47,441 nucleotides of DNA from Deltaproteobacteria bacterium (GTDB lineage: Bacteria > Desulfobacterota > Binatia > UBA9968), in contig JACQUW010000297.1 of NCBI GenBank assembly GCA_016210115.1, positions 1 to 47,441 of the forward strand, read 5' to 3'. How positions within the stretch are numbered: position 1 is the stretch's first letter; every line of letters starts with the position of its first letter. The notes below the pieces were generated by a model, which worked only from the letters and a program-made list of their open reading frames with translations, was not told where the DNA came from and ran no database searches. Shown here in pieces: positions 15,460 to 23,045 of the stretch. The position numbers and the translations under genes were made by a program.

Positions 15460-16822
15460 TCACGCGACCGAAAACAGCGACGAGTTAATCAACAAGGACC
15501 TCATTAAGAAATGGCTTCTCTGGGGGTTTTTCTGGATTCTCTTTGCTCCCACGGTAGGAGTCATCGTCTCCACAAAGTTCACCTATCCCGACTTCCTAGA
15601 TGGGATTCCAGAGCTGACGTTTGGTAGGTTGCGGCCCATTCACGTTAACGGGGTTATCTTCGGAACCTTTTCAACTCTCTTTATCGGCCTCTGCTACTAC
15701 ATCGTGCCTCGACTGGCTCAGATCCGTGTTTATAAGGAGCATTGGGGGTACCCGTTGCTATGGATCTGGAACTTAAACTTCGTCGCGGGCTTCGTTTCCC
15801 TCGCCCTGGGATACAATCAGGGTCTTGAAGCCGCTGAGTTTCCTCTCGTCGTCGATATTATTGTCTGGATCTCTTTGCTGGCGCTGACGGTCCAATTCCT
15901 CGTGACGGTCGCGATGCGAAAGGAGCCGGGGGTTTACGTCAGCCTTTGGTATCTCATCGCCGCCTTCATCTGGATGGATATCAACTGGTTCTTCGGCAAC
16001 TTCATCGTTCCGTACAATGCCCCAGGCATCAATAATGCAGCCCTCCATGGTTTGTATATTCACTACATCGTGGGGCTTTGGATCACACCGGCGGGTTACG
16101 TGCTGATTTATTACTTTCTTCCGGCAAGCGTGAAAAATCCGCTCTACAGCCATAAGCTTTCTCTCATCGGCTTTTGGTCCCTTGCGCTTTTCTATCCCTT
16201 CGTCGGGATTCATCATTATCTCTACAGTCCCATTGCCGACTGGGCGGAAACGATATCCATTGTCACAAGCATTCTTCTGATCATACCCGTATGGACCGTG
16301 CTGCAAAATTTTTTTGGCACTATGATCGGACGCTGGCAAGGATTCGGCAGCAATCTAACAGCGAAATTTCTCATCACCGGGGCCGTGATGTATCTGATCG
16401 GGTGCTTTCAGGGTTCGACCGAGGCGCTTCGCTCCCTTCAACAACCAACCCATTTTACCGATTTCGTCATCGCCCACTCCCATATAACGATTTTCGGAAC
16501 GTTCATGCTTTGGGCTCTGGGCGGAATCGTGTATGTTTGGCCGCGCATCACCGGCCGTGAAGTGCTTAGTTTCCGGATCGGAAACTGGGGGTTTTGGCTG
16601 ATCACGGCCGGAATTTCCGCCATGGTTCTGATCCTCGTCGCACAGGGGTTCCAGCAAGGCTACATGCTGATGTCCGGAACAGAGTGGGTCAATTCGCTCG
16701 TAACCATGAAACCCTACTGGTGGTTTAGAACATTCAGCGGAATTTCGATGGACATTGGAATGGATCTGATTCTTCTTGGCCTCTTATGGGGATCCAGGCC
16801 GTCCCTGGCAAAATCAACGTAG
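15452..16822 (+). CDS. ccoN: cbb3-type haem-copper oxidase subunit I
   Basis: The 456-residue membrane protein has about 12 segments and the haem-copper ligands: His64 (RPIHVNG), His204 (IHYIVGLWIT), Tyr248 (LALFYPF), His254/255 (GIHHYLY), and His342/His344 (AHSHITIFG). Tyr248 is 44 residues after His204, the same spacing as the cross-linked His-Tyr pair of Vibrio cholerae CcoN. That argues for an oxygen reductase rather than NorB-type NO reductase. It would reduce O2 in the inner membrane and pump protons. The ATG overlaps the multihaem cytochrome's stop, implying coupling. It is divergent in detail from typical CcoN and may be a separate subfamily. Confidence 0.9.
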   Translation: MGNHATENSDELINKDLIKKWLLWGFFWILFAPTVGVIVSTKFTYPDFLDGIPELTFGRLRPIHVNGVIFGTFSTLFIGLCYYIVPRLAQIRVYKEHWGYPLLWIWNLNFVAGFVSLALGYNQGLEAAEFPLVVDIIVWISLLALTVQFLVTVAMRKEPGVYVSLWYLIAAFIWMDINWFFGNFIVPYNAPGINNAALHGLYIHYIVGLWITPAGYVLIYYFLPASVKNPLYSHKLSLIGFWSLALFYPFVGIHHYLYSPIADWAETISIVTSILLIIPVWTVLQNFFGTMIGRWQGFGSNLTAKFLITGAVMYLIGCFQGSTEALRSLQQPTHFTDFVIAHSHITIFGTFMLWALGGIVYVWPRITGREVLSFRIGNWGFWLITAGISAMVLILVAQGFQQGYMLMSGTEWVNSLVTMKPYWWFRTFSGISMDIGMDLILLGLLWGSRPSLAKST

Positions 16823-16840
16823 CAACTCGAAGGGAACTGC

Positions 16841-18496
16841 ATGCGGTACGCAAGAACAGTAGCCATCATTGCGGGTTTCGGCTTCATCACGCTGGCGCTT
16901 TTTGTTCAGGGGCTTCTCCCGGCACTGCTTCCGGAATCCCGAGAAGATAAAGTTGCGAGGGCTGTCAGGACAGGGCTGGGCGACCTCAAATGGGTCGAAT
17001 ACCGCGCGGAAAATTACACGGAGTTGGAGCAACTAGGCCGGCAAGTCTATATTCGCGAGGGCTGCTGGTATTGCCACTCTCAATACGTCCGTCCCGTTAC
17101 CGGTGAAGATCAACGTTGGGGACCTGTCTCCCAGGCAGGAGAGTACGCTTTTGATCAGCCCCATCTATTCAGCACCAGGAGAATTGGACCCGACCTCACC
17201 CGCGTAGGCTTGAAATACGGCGATCACTGGCATTTGGCCCATCACTGGAATCCGCGCCTCGTGGTGCCCGATTCCAACATGCCGAGCTTCCCCTGGCTCT
17301 ACCACAAAGTCGCAGTTGGATTGAACGAGAAGGAGGGGAAACTTGTTCTAAGAGAGAGCGCCGATTTGCGCCGGATCTTTACCTTCAAGGAGGGAAAAGA
17401 GATTCTGCTCATGCCCAATACGGACGGGGTTGCCTTCGCTCGGGAGAGAGACGGAGTTCCGGTTCTCAATCTCGATCCTTTACCCGATCCACCGAAAACA
17501 AAACTCCTCACCATTGTTGTTCCGACGCGGGAAGCGGAAGCTCTGGTCGCCTATATCCAGAAACTGGGTATGAACCGCGGGCAATGGCGGGATCTCTTCG
17601 AGCCCCAGCGCGTCTTTGCCAGTCAGTTTTCCATCCCGGACTCGCAGGAATGGACCCAACACGGAAAAGAAGTTTACCTTCGCCGCTGCGCCGGCTGCCA
17701 CGGTGAAAAAGGAGACGGCAATGGCCCGGCGGCGACTTTTTTAGAGCCGCGACCGAGGGACTTCAGGGATGGAGTATTCAAGTTTCGCGTCACGCCATCG
17801 GGCGCCCTCCCGACCGAAGGCGATCTCTACCGAACGATTACGCGGGGAATCCGCGGCACCGCCATGCCTAGCTGGCACGAGCTTTCGGAAAAGGAGCGCT
17901 TGGCGGTGATTAAATTCATTAAGACTTTCTCTGCCGCCTGGAAGGAGAAAGAGCTCAAGCAACCGCCTATTTCTATTCCCGATCCGCCACCTGCGAGCGA
18001 AGAACTCATCGCTCGAGGCGAGAAAGTCTACATCAACGAAGGAAGATGCTGGAACTGCCATGGGGGTCCAGGAACAAAAGATGGCAAACCGTTCACCTAC
18101 CCCTGGGGGCGAGGGCCGGCGGCCCCTGGACTAAAAGACGATTGGGGGTTTCCGTTGCTAGCAACAGATCTTACCACGGGGATATTTAAGTCCGGACCCG
18201 ACGTGACCGATATTTTCCGAACCATGAGCACGGGTCTGAACGGCGCGGCCATGCCATCTTTCAGCGAGAACCTCTCGGAGGAGCAGCGCTGGGCGATCTC
18301 CTATTATATTCTGAGCCTTTCCGCCTACACGGACCCGTTGCATAGAAAGAAGCTGCAGATTCCGGAGGGGGCGAAGGCCGCCCTCGACAACCCGGAATTG
18401 AGGACGCCAACCTGGCGTGCCGCCTTCGATCCATCCAGAGCAGCGACGGCAGTGGCCCAACAAAAATCGAAGTCCTATCTCGGCATCGCGGAGTAA
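16841..18496 (+). CDS. ccoO: CcoO fused to a dihaem cytochrome c
   Basis: After an N-terminal membrane anchor (TVAIIAGFGFITLALFVQGLLPALL) comes a CcoO domain with haem motif CWYCH at 75-79 and the hallmark SQYVRPV...GPVSQAGEYAFDQPHLF...RRIGPDLTRVG, axial Met in NMPSF near 147. Two further class I domains follow, CAGCH at 283-287 with Met in AMPSW, and CWNCH at 403-407 with Met in AMPSF near the C-terminus. In standard cbb3 oxidases CcoO is monohaem and a separate CcoP is dihaem; here all three haems are in one 551-residue chain, so this gene likely replaces both CcoO and CcoP. It lies 18 bases after the subunit I gene. Confidence 0.9.
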   Translation: MRYARTVAIIAGFGFITLALFVQGLLPALLPESREDKVARAVRTGLGDLKWVEYRAENYTELEQLGRQVYIREGCWYCHSQYVRPVTGEDQRWGPVSQAGEYAFDQPHLFSTRRIGPDLTRVGLKYGDHWHLAHHWNPRLVVPDSNMPSFPWLYHKVAVGLNEKEGKLVLRESADLRRIFTFKEGKEILLMPNTDGVAFARERDGVPVLNLDPLPDPPKTKLLTIVVPTREAEALVAYIQKLGMNRGQWRDLFEPQRVFASQFSIPDSQEWTQHGKEVYLRRCAGCHGEKGDGNGPAATFLEPRPRDFRDGVFKFRVTPSGALPTEGDLYRTITRGIRGTAMPSWHELSEKERLAVIKFIKTFSAAWKEKELKQPPISIPDPPPASEELIARGEKVYINEGRCWNCHGGPGTKDGKPFTYPWGRGPAAPGLKDDWGFPLLATDLTTGIFKSGPDVTDIFRTMSTGLNGAAMPSFSENLSEEQRWAISYYILSLSAYTDPLHRKKLQIPEGAKAALDNPELRTPTWRAAFDPSRAATAVAQQKSKSYLGIAE

Positions 18497-18501
18497 AAGC
18501 C

Positions 18502-18657
18502 GTGTTGGAAGCACTGACGTTGATAGAATTTATCGTAGCTTTCCTGATGGGACTTGCAGCTTGCTGCTTTCTCTTCTGGGGGATTTTTTCCGGAGCCTTC
18601 GAGAATGTCGAGGAAATCAAGGACAGGATTCTGGAGATTGAAAACGATGAACCATGA
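18502..18657 (+). CDS. ccoS: CcoS-like small membrane protein
   Basis: This 51-residue ORF starts at a GTG with a GGAG site a short distance upstream. It has one transmembrane helix (FIVAFLMGLAACCFLFWGIFSGAF) followed by FENVEEIKDRILEIENDEP. The W-x-x-x-SG-x-F-x-x-x-E pattern resembles CcoS/FixS, the cbb3 oxidase maturation factor (WAVxSGQFDDLE). It overlaps the following small membrane-protein gene by 11 bases. Role: assembly of the oxidase in the inner membrane, inferred from motif and position. Confidence 0.6.
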   Translation: MLEALTLIEFIVAFLMGLAACCFLFWGIFSGAFENVEEIKDRILEIENDEP

Positions 18658-18970
18658 ACATCGCAGCTCGAAAGAAGACAAGGGTTCCCTTGAGAACTAC
18701 GCCGGAGGCGATATCCAGTCGCGCCATGGCATCGTCAACAAATGGCTGCTCGCCGTTTACGCGGTGCTCTTCGGCTGGTCCATTTACTATCTCGCCGGGC
18801 CTTTCGAAGGGTGGAGGCCGACGTTTGGGTTTTGGGGAGGATTGGGGCCTGGCCTGGGGAGAGAAGGCGCGCAGGGACTCGGCGGCACAGCGGTCATCGC
18901 CTTCTGGCTCATTCTGATCTCCATCGTGGGCTTCTTTGCGTGGGTCGTTTTTCTAACATTGAAGAAATAG
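18647..18970 (+). CDS. Two-TM small oxidase-associated protein (CcoP N-terminus-like)
   Basis: The 107-residue protein begins MNHEHRSSKEDKGSLENYAGG and has two membrane segments, WLLAVYAVLFGWSIYYLAGPF and VIAFWLILISIVGFFAWVVFL. The segment preceding and including the first helix resembles the N-terminal anchor of CcoP, but there is no haem motif; the cytochrome part of CcoP is apparently in the CcoO fusion. A Gly-rich loop (GFWGGLGPGLGREGAQGLGG) separates the helices. Probably an accessory oxidase subunit. The ATG lies inside the CcoS-like gene. Confidence 0.65.
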   Translation: MNHEHRSSKEDKGSLENYAGGDIQSRHGIVNKWLLAVYAVLFGWSIYYLAGPFEGWRPTFGFWGGLGPGLGREGAQGLGGTAVIAFWLILISIVGFFAWVVFLTLKK

Positions 18971-18987
18971 TTCAAACGTGGAATGCC

Positions 18988-19101
18988 GTGAGCCTGGTTG
19001 AAAGAATCGTTTTTGCGCTGGTCTGGGTGGCCTTACTGGTGCTCGCCTCAGACGCGGCCTTCAACATTTTCAGCGCCCTGCGTCTGGGCTCGCTTTATTG
19101 A
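18988..19101 (+). CDS. 37-residue single-TM peptide at cluster end
   Basis: GTG-started ORF SLVERIVFALVWVALLVLASDAAFNIFSALRLGSLY, one transmembrane helix, 17 bases after the previous gene. It overlaps the 3' end of the convergent ctaG-like gene by 54 bases, so its sequence could be a by-product of that gene. Position and hydrophobicity fit a CcoQ-like minimal subunit; this is weakly supported. Confidence 0.4.
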   Translation: MSLVERIVFALVWVALLVLASDAAFNIFSALRLGSLY

Positions 19102-20013
19102 CCGCTTTCGTCTCCCCTCACCCAGCAGAGCGTTTACGAGAAACAAGATCGCGATTAAATACGTCGTACTCCCCACGGCGAACATAACGATTCCACCGCC
19201 GATTTGATCTTCCCGGGGCGTCAGATCCCACAGCCGCAAAGCCGTTTCATAGTGTGGATAGAGAATGCTGGTCGAAAGGGCAATCAAGCCGGAAAGGAGT
19301 GCGTCCTGCGTGGCGGCCAGGAACAGATACAGGATCCGCACGCCGTCTTGAATCGGCGCAGGTCGAGACACCGGGCGAATAACGGGCCACCAGAAAAAAA
19401 GCGCAGTGAGAAAGAACAGGATATGCTCGACGTCGTGAATCCATTCGTTCCGCAAAGCCGCCTCATAGAAAGCCGGATAATGCCAGGCCCACAGGTTGAC
19501 GACATAGAGGCTCCAGGCGATCGGCATCCGGCCTAAGAAATCGCGCGCGCTTCGTATCACAGAGTGCCGGGCCAGAAGATTACCAGCCTGCAATCGCGGG
19601 CTCCCACCTAGTCCCCATAATAGGATGGGAACGGGATTCGCAAGCAGGATAAGCGGCGGCGCAAGCATCATGAGCAACTCGTGCTGCACCATATGGGCGA
19701 TGAGCAGGTAAGAAGCCAGTTCGTCGATGGGAGATAACAACGCGCAGCCGATAGCGCCTAATGCGAGTGCATAAAAAACCAGTTGACAGACTTTGGCCTC
19801 TCCACCCATTTTTCCCAGACGCACCCATCCACGAGTATAAAGCGCTCCAAAGACAACCAGGACGGAAATTACATCCCATCGCCAATGCCAATCCGTAAGC
19901 ACGGTGTGACCCGCAGCCACATGCGCGTGCGCTCTCACCGCAAACCAGGTTAAGGACAACGTTGCGACGACGAGGATCATCAATGCTGTCATTCTTCTTT
20001 TGGCGACCTGCAT
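19048..20013 (-). CDS. ctaG: CtaG (caa3-type) cytochrome oxidase assembly factor
   Basis: A multi-spanning membrane protein of the caa3_CtaG family with characteristic segments: LLIAHMVQHELLMMLAPPLILLANP, WSLYVVNLWAWHYPAFYEAAL, and DVEHILFFLTALFFWWPVI. His residues in HMVQHELLMM, WAWHYPAFY and VEHILFF are family hallmarks. It assists copper-centre assembly of haem-copper oxidases in the inner membrane. I start it at the ATG at 20013 (AGGTG six bases upstream), giving 321 aa; codons further upstream look non-coding. It converges on the cbb3-type cluster and overlaps the small peptide there, consistent with service to that oxidase. Confidence 0.85.
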   Translation of the reverse strand: MQVAKRRMTALMILVVATLSLTWFAVRAHAHVAAGHTVLTDWHWRWDVISVLVVFGALYTRGWVRLGKMGGEAKVCQLVFYALALGAIGCALLSPIDELASYLLIAHMVQHELLMMLAPPLILLANPVPILLWGLGGSPRLQAGNLLARHSVIRSARDFLGRMPIAWSLYVVNLWAWHYPAFYEAALRNEWIHDVEHILFFLTALFFWWPVIRPVSRPAPIQDGVRILYLFLAATQDALLSGLIALSTSILYPHYETALRLWDLTPREDQIGGGIVMFAVGSTTYLIAILFLVNALLGEGRRKRSIKRAQTQGAENVEGRV

Positions 20014-20185
20014 GCCACACCTGCGCCGTCCCATTGATATCACAATCAACGATCGTAATTCTGGCCAGCTCACCGTTCCAATCCGGTGGCCCCGCCCACT
20101 ACTTATCCCGCAGACCTCCACCTACAGCTGTTGCAGTCAGAAGCGTCAGGGAACGTTCCTAATGCGTGGAATTTGAGAAATTACC

Positions 20186-20920
20186 TTATTCTAGCGTCAG
20201 CTCCATGCCGTCGTAAGCAATTTCAGCCGTAACACCGTGCTCTTCTGCCCATTGACGAAGTCCTTCATTAATTCGATCTTCATTTCCTTTAACAATTGCC
20301 GATCCACAGTGCGTAATGACCATACGAGAAACGCCTTCCTTACGGCACCAGATGAGTTGTTCCCTGATTGTGGTATGGCCAATTAGCTGATTGCTGCGTT
20401 TGTCCCTTCTCAATATGGGACGGCTTATCGTAGCTCCGTCGCCTATATAAACGTCGATGCCCCTAAAGGCTTCTGAGCGGCCACGAATTCGGACGACATC
20501 AGGAACGTAAAAGATGGCGGCGCCTCCGGCCTGAATTCGATATCCAACGGCTGGCGCTCTTATTGAGTGTACGACAGAGAAGGCTTCAAAGGTTATGCCG
20601 GCGATTTTTTCGGCCCCTCGAATGGCCAGTATTCGACGGTTTCTTGATTCGATCGGGAAACTTTTTATTTTGTCCCATGCTTGTTGAATTGCATAGACGG
20701 GACAAGGCGATCCGGCTTTAAGGCCAAAAGCGTGATCTGGATGCGGGTGCGTGATCACGACGGCGTTGGGACTTATCTTTCCCAATTTCTTGAGCCAGTC
20801 TTCTCCGCAATCGATCATGACCTTTTTGTCTCGATAAGCGACCATTGTTGAGGTATGCCGGCGGTGGCGGGAATTATAAGAATCGATGTAACCTCTGGTG
20901 CCCAGAAACGTCAGTTTCAT
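20186..20920 (-). CDS. MBL-fold metallo-hydrolase
   Basis: A cytoplasmic metallo-beta-lactamase-fold hydrolase. It starts MKLTFLGTRGYIDSYNSRHRRHTS, has ITHPHPDHAFGL (metal-binding HxHxDH at about residue 75), later His in FSVVHSIRAPAVGYRI, Asp in FYVPDVVRI, GDGATI, and the terminal His in MVITHCGSAI. The layout resembles RNase Z-like or PhnP-like enzymes that hydrolyse phosphodiesters or similar. The ATG at 20920 is preferred over 20935 because it gives the standard MKLTFLG opening. It has no operon partner here. Confidence 0.85.
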   Translation of the reverse strand: MKLTFLGTRGYIDSYNSRHRRHTSTMVAYRDKKVMIDCGEDWLKKLGKISPNAVVITHPHPDHAFGLKAGSPCPVYAIQQAWDKIKSFPIESRNRRILAIRGAEKIAGITFEAFSVVHSIRAPAVGYRIQAGGAAIFYVPDVVRIRGRSEAFRGIDVYIGDGATISRPILRRDKRSNQLIGHTTIREQLIWCRKEGVSRMVITHCGSAIVKGNEDRINEGLRQWAEEHGVTAEIAYDGMELTLE

Positions 20921-21182
20921 CCTCACAGATAACAACCCCCGACTCGCCTTCCGGCGCGCTGATGCGATTGTGCTTTCTCAGCGATCTCTCCTTGGGCTGC
21001 AGCGCTCGTGCCTTCGTCCCAGGCGAACCATCCGGGCAAGCAAATAGTTGATAAGATCTAAATATCTCCGTTCACAACTCGCCTCAACAGAAGAGACCGC
21101 AAATACCGACAAAGCTGCCAAGCGGTGCCGTGGGATTTTCCGTTTTTCGAATCGAGGACCATGAAAACTTTCGCGGGGATCT

Positions 21183-21191
21183 TGGTATAAT
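21183..21191 (+). promoter_or_regulatory. Consensus extended -10 promoter
   Basis: TGGTATAAT gives a perfect TATAAT hexamer with the TGn extension. No good -35 is visible, as allowed for extended -10 promoters. Transcription would begin near 21198. Confidence 0.5.
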
Positions 21192-21197
21192 GTGGAT

Positions 21198-21302
21198 CCG
21201 GACCCGTGGGACGAACTGCTCAGCCTGAAGATGGTACCCCAGTCAAATCCGCCGCTGTTAACCGCGGTAGAGGGAGGTGTAACCTTTTTACTACACCTTT
21301 TT
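21198..21302 (+). ncRNA. Candidate small RNA of about 105 nt
   Basis: The stretch is bounded by a consensus promoter and a terminator-like hairpin AGGTGTA (21275-21281) / TACACCT (21292-21298) followed by five T. Internal pairing is possible (CCGC/GCGG at about 21252-21267). There is no ORF of note, and it does not match tRNA, 5S, SRP or 6S RNA by eye. A second TACACCT at 21306-21312 could form an alternative hairpin, so attenuation upstream of the next gene is an alternative reading. Confidence 0.35.
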
Positions 21303-21448
21303 ACCTACACCTTGGATATTTGAAGTTGTTTGTAAGTACTTAATTTTATTGTATTGCCCGCACTGGCACAGGCATTGCACCAGTTTAGAAGATTAAATCG
21401 AAATCTCACCGAAGATCGCTGAAGTAATTTTGAAAGGAGGGTAAAGCA

Positions 21449-21862
21449 ATGAAGCAGTTGTGGGTTAAGAACGGATTGGCTGGAGCACTTTTCCTCGCGC
21501 TGGTCTTCCCTGCGTGGGCGGCTGAAAAAAGAGAGGCTGCTCCCAAAGAGGAGAAAAAGATGGAGAAGACCGAGAAGATGGAGACCAAGGCTCCGGCCAG
21601 AGGCTCGGAGGAGACCAAGAAGGTCCAGGAGGCCTTGAAGGCGAAAGGCCAGGATCCAGGTCCCATCGACGGCATTATGGGTCCGAAGACCCGGAATGCT
21701 TTAAAAGCCTACCAAGAGGCGAGCGGTCTCAAGGCAACAGGAAGGCTGGATGATCAAACCGCGGAAAAGCTTGGCGTAGAAAAGCCCAAGTCGATGGCAA
21801 AAGAAGGCAAGAAAGAGACCAAGGAGCCGATGGCGAAGGAAAAGAAGGAAGGGAAAATGTAG
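21449..21862 (+). CDS. Exported peptidoglycan-binding (PGBD1) protein with Lys/Glu-rich flanks
   Basis: A signal peptide (LAGALFLALVFPAWA) is followed by a Lys/Glu-rich stretch (residues 25-50), then a single PG_binding_1 domain at about 54-107 (VQEALKAKGQDPGPIDGIMGPKTRNALKAYQEASGLKATGRLDDQTAEKLG). A second charged tail closes the protein. The domain binds peptidoglycan in the periplasm; the charged flanks may be flexible linkers. There is no catalytic domain. Monocistronic, with a strong ribosome-binding site and a hairpin downstream. Confidence 0.85.
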   Translation: MKQLWVKNGLAGALFLALVFPAWAAEKREAAPKEEKKMEKTEKMETKAPARGSEETKKVQEALKAKGQDPGPIDGIMGPKTRNALKAYQEASGLKATGRLDDQTAEKLGVEKPKSMAKEGKKETKEPMAKEKKEGKM

Positions 21863-21877
21863 TGCTCTAAAAGGAGA

Positions 21878-21907
21878 CGAGGGGAAATCATCAGGGATTT
21901 CCCCTCG
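21878..21907. terminator. 12-bp hairpin between convergent genes
   Basis: CGAGGGGAAATC and GATTTCCCCTCG form a perfect 12-bp stem around a 6-base loop, between the convergent peptidoglycan-binding and binding-protein genes. A short T run follows on the minus-strand side, so it probably terminates both transcripts. Confidence 0.65.
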
Positions 21908-21974
21908 CTCTCTCGTGCTCGGGATCCAGGAAAAGGGGACATCTCTAAAGCCGGAAGAGGATCACCGCTGCCTT

Positions 21975-22988
21975 CTAGCGGATTCCAAGCGCATCGTTAT
22001 AGATTTGTTGATAGCGACTGTAGTCTTCGGTTCTTATCACATGCAGATTTCCGTCGAGCAGCTGATCGATGTCTGCCGACGCACTTTTGATTCCCCGGCG
22101 TAGCGGAATCTTTGCCGCCCTGACCAGCGCCTGCTGGCCCTCCACTGAAAGGTAAAAATCCACCAGCAATCGGGCGGCCGACGGGTGCGGCGCCTGTCGG
22201 GTAACGGCGACGGCCGACGGCGTCGCGAAGGTTGGAGAAGTTGGAACCCAGTTTACCGGGCCGCCTTTTTTCTTCATCGCATCGATCTTTGAGACCTGCA
22301 TGAAAATAGCCACCGGGTACTCGCCTGCGGCCAGAAGGTTCGTCATGTGCGCGAAGCCTTCCACTGGCCGCAGGCTTTGCTGGCCCAATCTTTTCATGTA
22401 GGCGATGCCTCGTTCTTCTCCATGCAGCTCGATCATCCCAATCAAAGCATAGGGAGCGCCTCGGTTGATTCCCATCTGACCCTTGAGGCGAGGATCCAGA
22501 TAGTCTTCGAAGCTCTTCGGCGCCTTCTCCCGCCCGATGGTCGTTGTGTTGAACCCAGTGATCAACATATCGGTGGTCATGGCCGACCAGTAACCCTCCG
22601 GATCCGCCATGCCCTTCAGAACGTGGGCAACCTCGGCCGACTCATGCTTTACCAGTATGCCTTGTCCCTTATAGTAGAGAATGGCCGAGAGGTTGTTTCC
22701 GACCACATCGGCCTGCAGTTTGCCCGCCCTATGTTCCAACATCACACGCGAGATCTGGTTACTGGAGCTGAGCCTTACGTGCCGGACACTGAGAAATGGA
22801 TATTTTTCCTTTGCCGCCTGGCTGAAGACCTGAAATTCCCCCACGGGCATCGTCGAGTAGAGAACCACTTCACCTTCTTTTCTGGCTTGCTCTAAGATTT
22901 CTCGCGGCGCAGCCGCCGCCGCGAAGGCGATGAAGACAACAAAAAGAAATACCATCGGAGAAACGACCTTAAGCCGCTTGATAGCCAT
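21975..22988 (-). CDS. Fe(III)/ABC-type extracellular solute-binding protein
   Basis: A periplasmic binding protein of the family 1/FbpA-like class. A Sec signal (VVSPMVFLFVVFIAFAAAAAP) precedes the fold: ILEQARKEGEVVLYSTMPVGEFQVF, ADVVGNNLSAILYYKGQGILVKHES, NTTTIGREKAPKSFEDYLDPRLKGQMGI and HPSAARLLVDFYLSVEGQQAL. The start is the ATG at 22988, with GCAGGAGA eight bases upstream; the earlier ATG at 23021 lacks a site. The ligand may be a metal-chelate or small anion; the family is too broad to say. No permease genes adjoin. It is the last gene of the long minus-strand array. Confidence 0.88.
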   Translation of the reverse strand: MAIKRLKVVSPMVFLFVVFIAFAAAAAPREILEQARKEGEVVLYSTMPVGEFQVFSQAAKEKYPFLSVRHVRLSSSNQISRVMLEHRAGKLQADVVGNNLSAILYYKGQGILVKHESAEVAHVLKGMADPEGYWSAMTTDMLITGFNTTTIGREKAPKSFEDYLDPRLKGQMGINRGAPYALIGMIELHGEERGIAYMKRLGQQSLRPVEGFAHMTNLLAAGEYPVAIFMQVSKIDAMKKKGGPVNWVPTSPTFATPSAVAVTRQAPHPSAARLLVDFYLSVEGQQALVRAAKIPLRRGIKSASADIDQLLDGNLHVIRTEDYSRYQQIYNDALGIR

Positions 22989-23045
22989 ATAAATTTCTCC
23001 TGCCCCGGTCGAAAGCTTCACGCTTTCGGAGAGGCGACGTAACCG

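Larger units (their letters stand above)
20936..21448. other. Gene-free spacer with candidate sRNA
   Basis: I find no protein-coding gene in this stretch. It contains an extended -10 promoter, a likely terminator hairpin about 100 bases later, and the leader of the peptidoglycan-binding protein gene with a strong AAAGGAGGG ribosome-binding site at its end. Confidence 0.5.

Noticed and set aside
15452..16822. NorB-type nitric oxide reductase
   Set aside because: The haem-copper Tyr at the His+44 position and the CcoO-type partner gene identify a cbb3-type oxygen reductase; NorB lacks that Tyr and pairs with NorC.
21198..21302. tRNA or 5S rRNA
   Set aside because: There is no acceptor stem or T-loop GTTCRA, and the GATGGTA resemblance to 5S is too short and lacks flanking helices.
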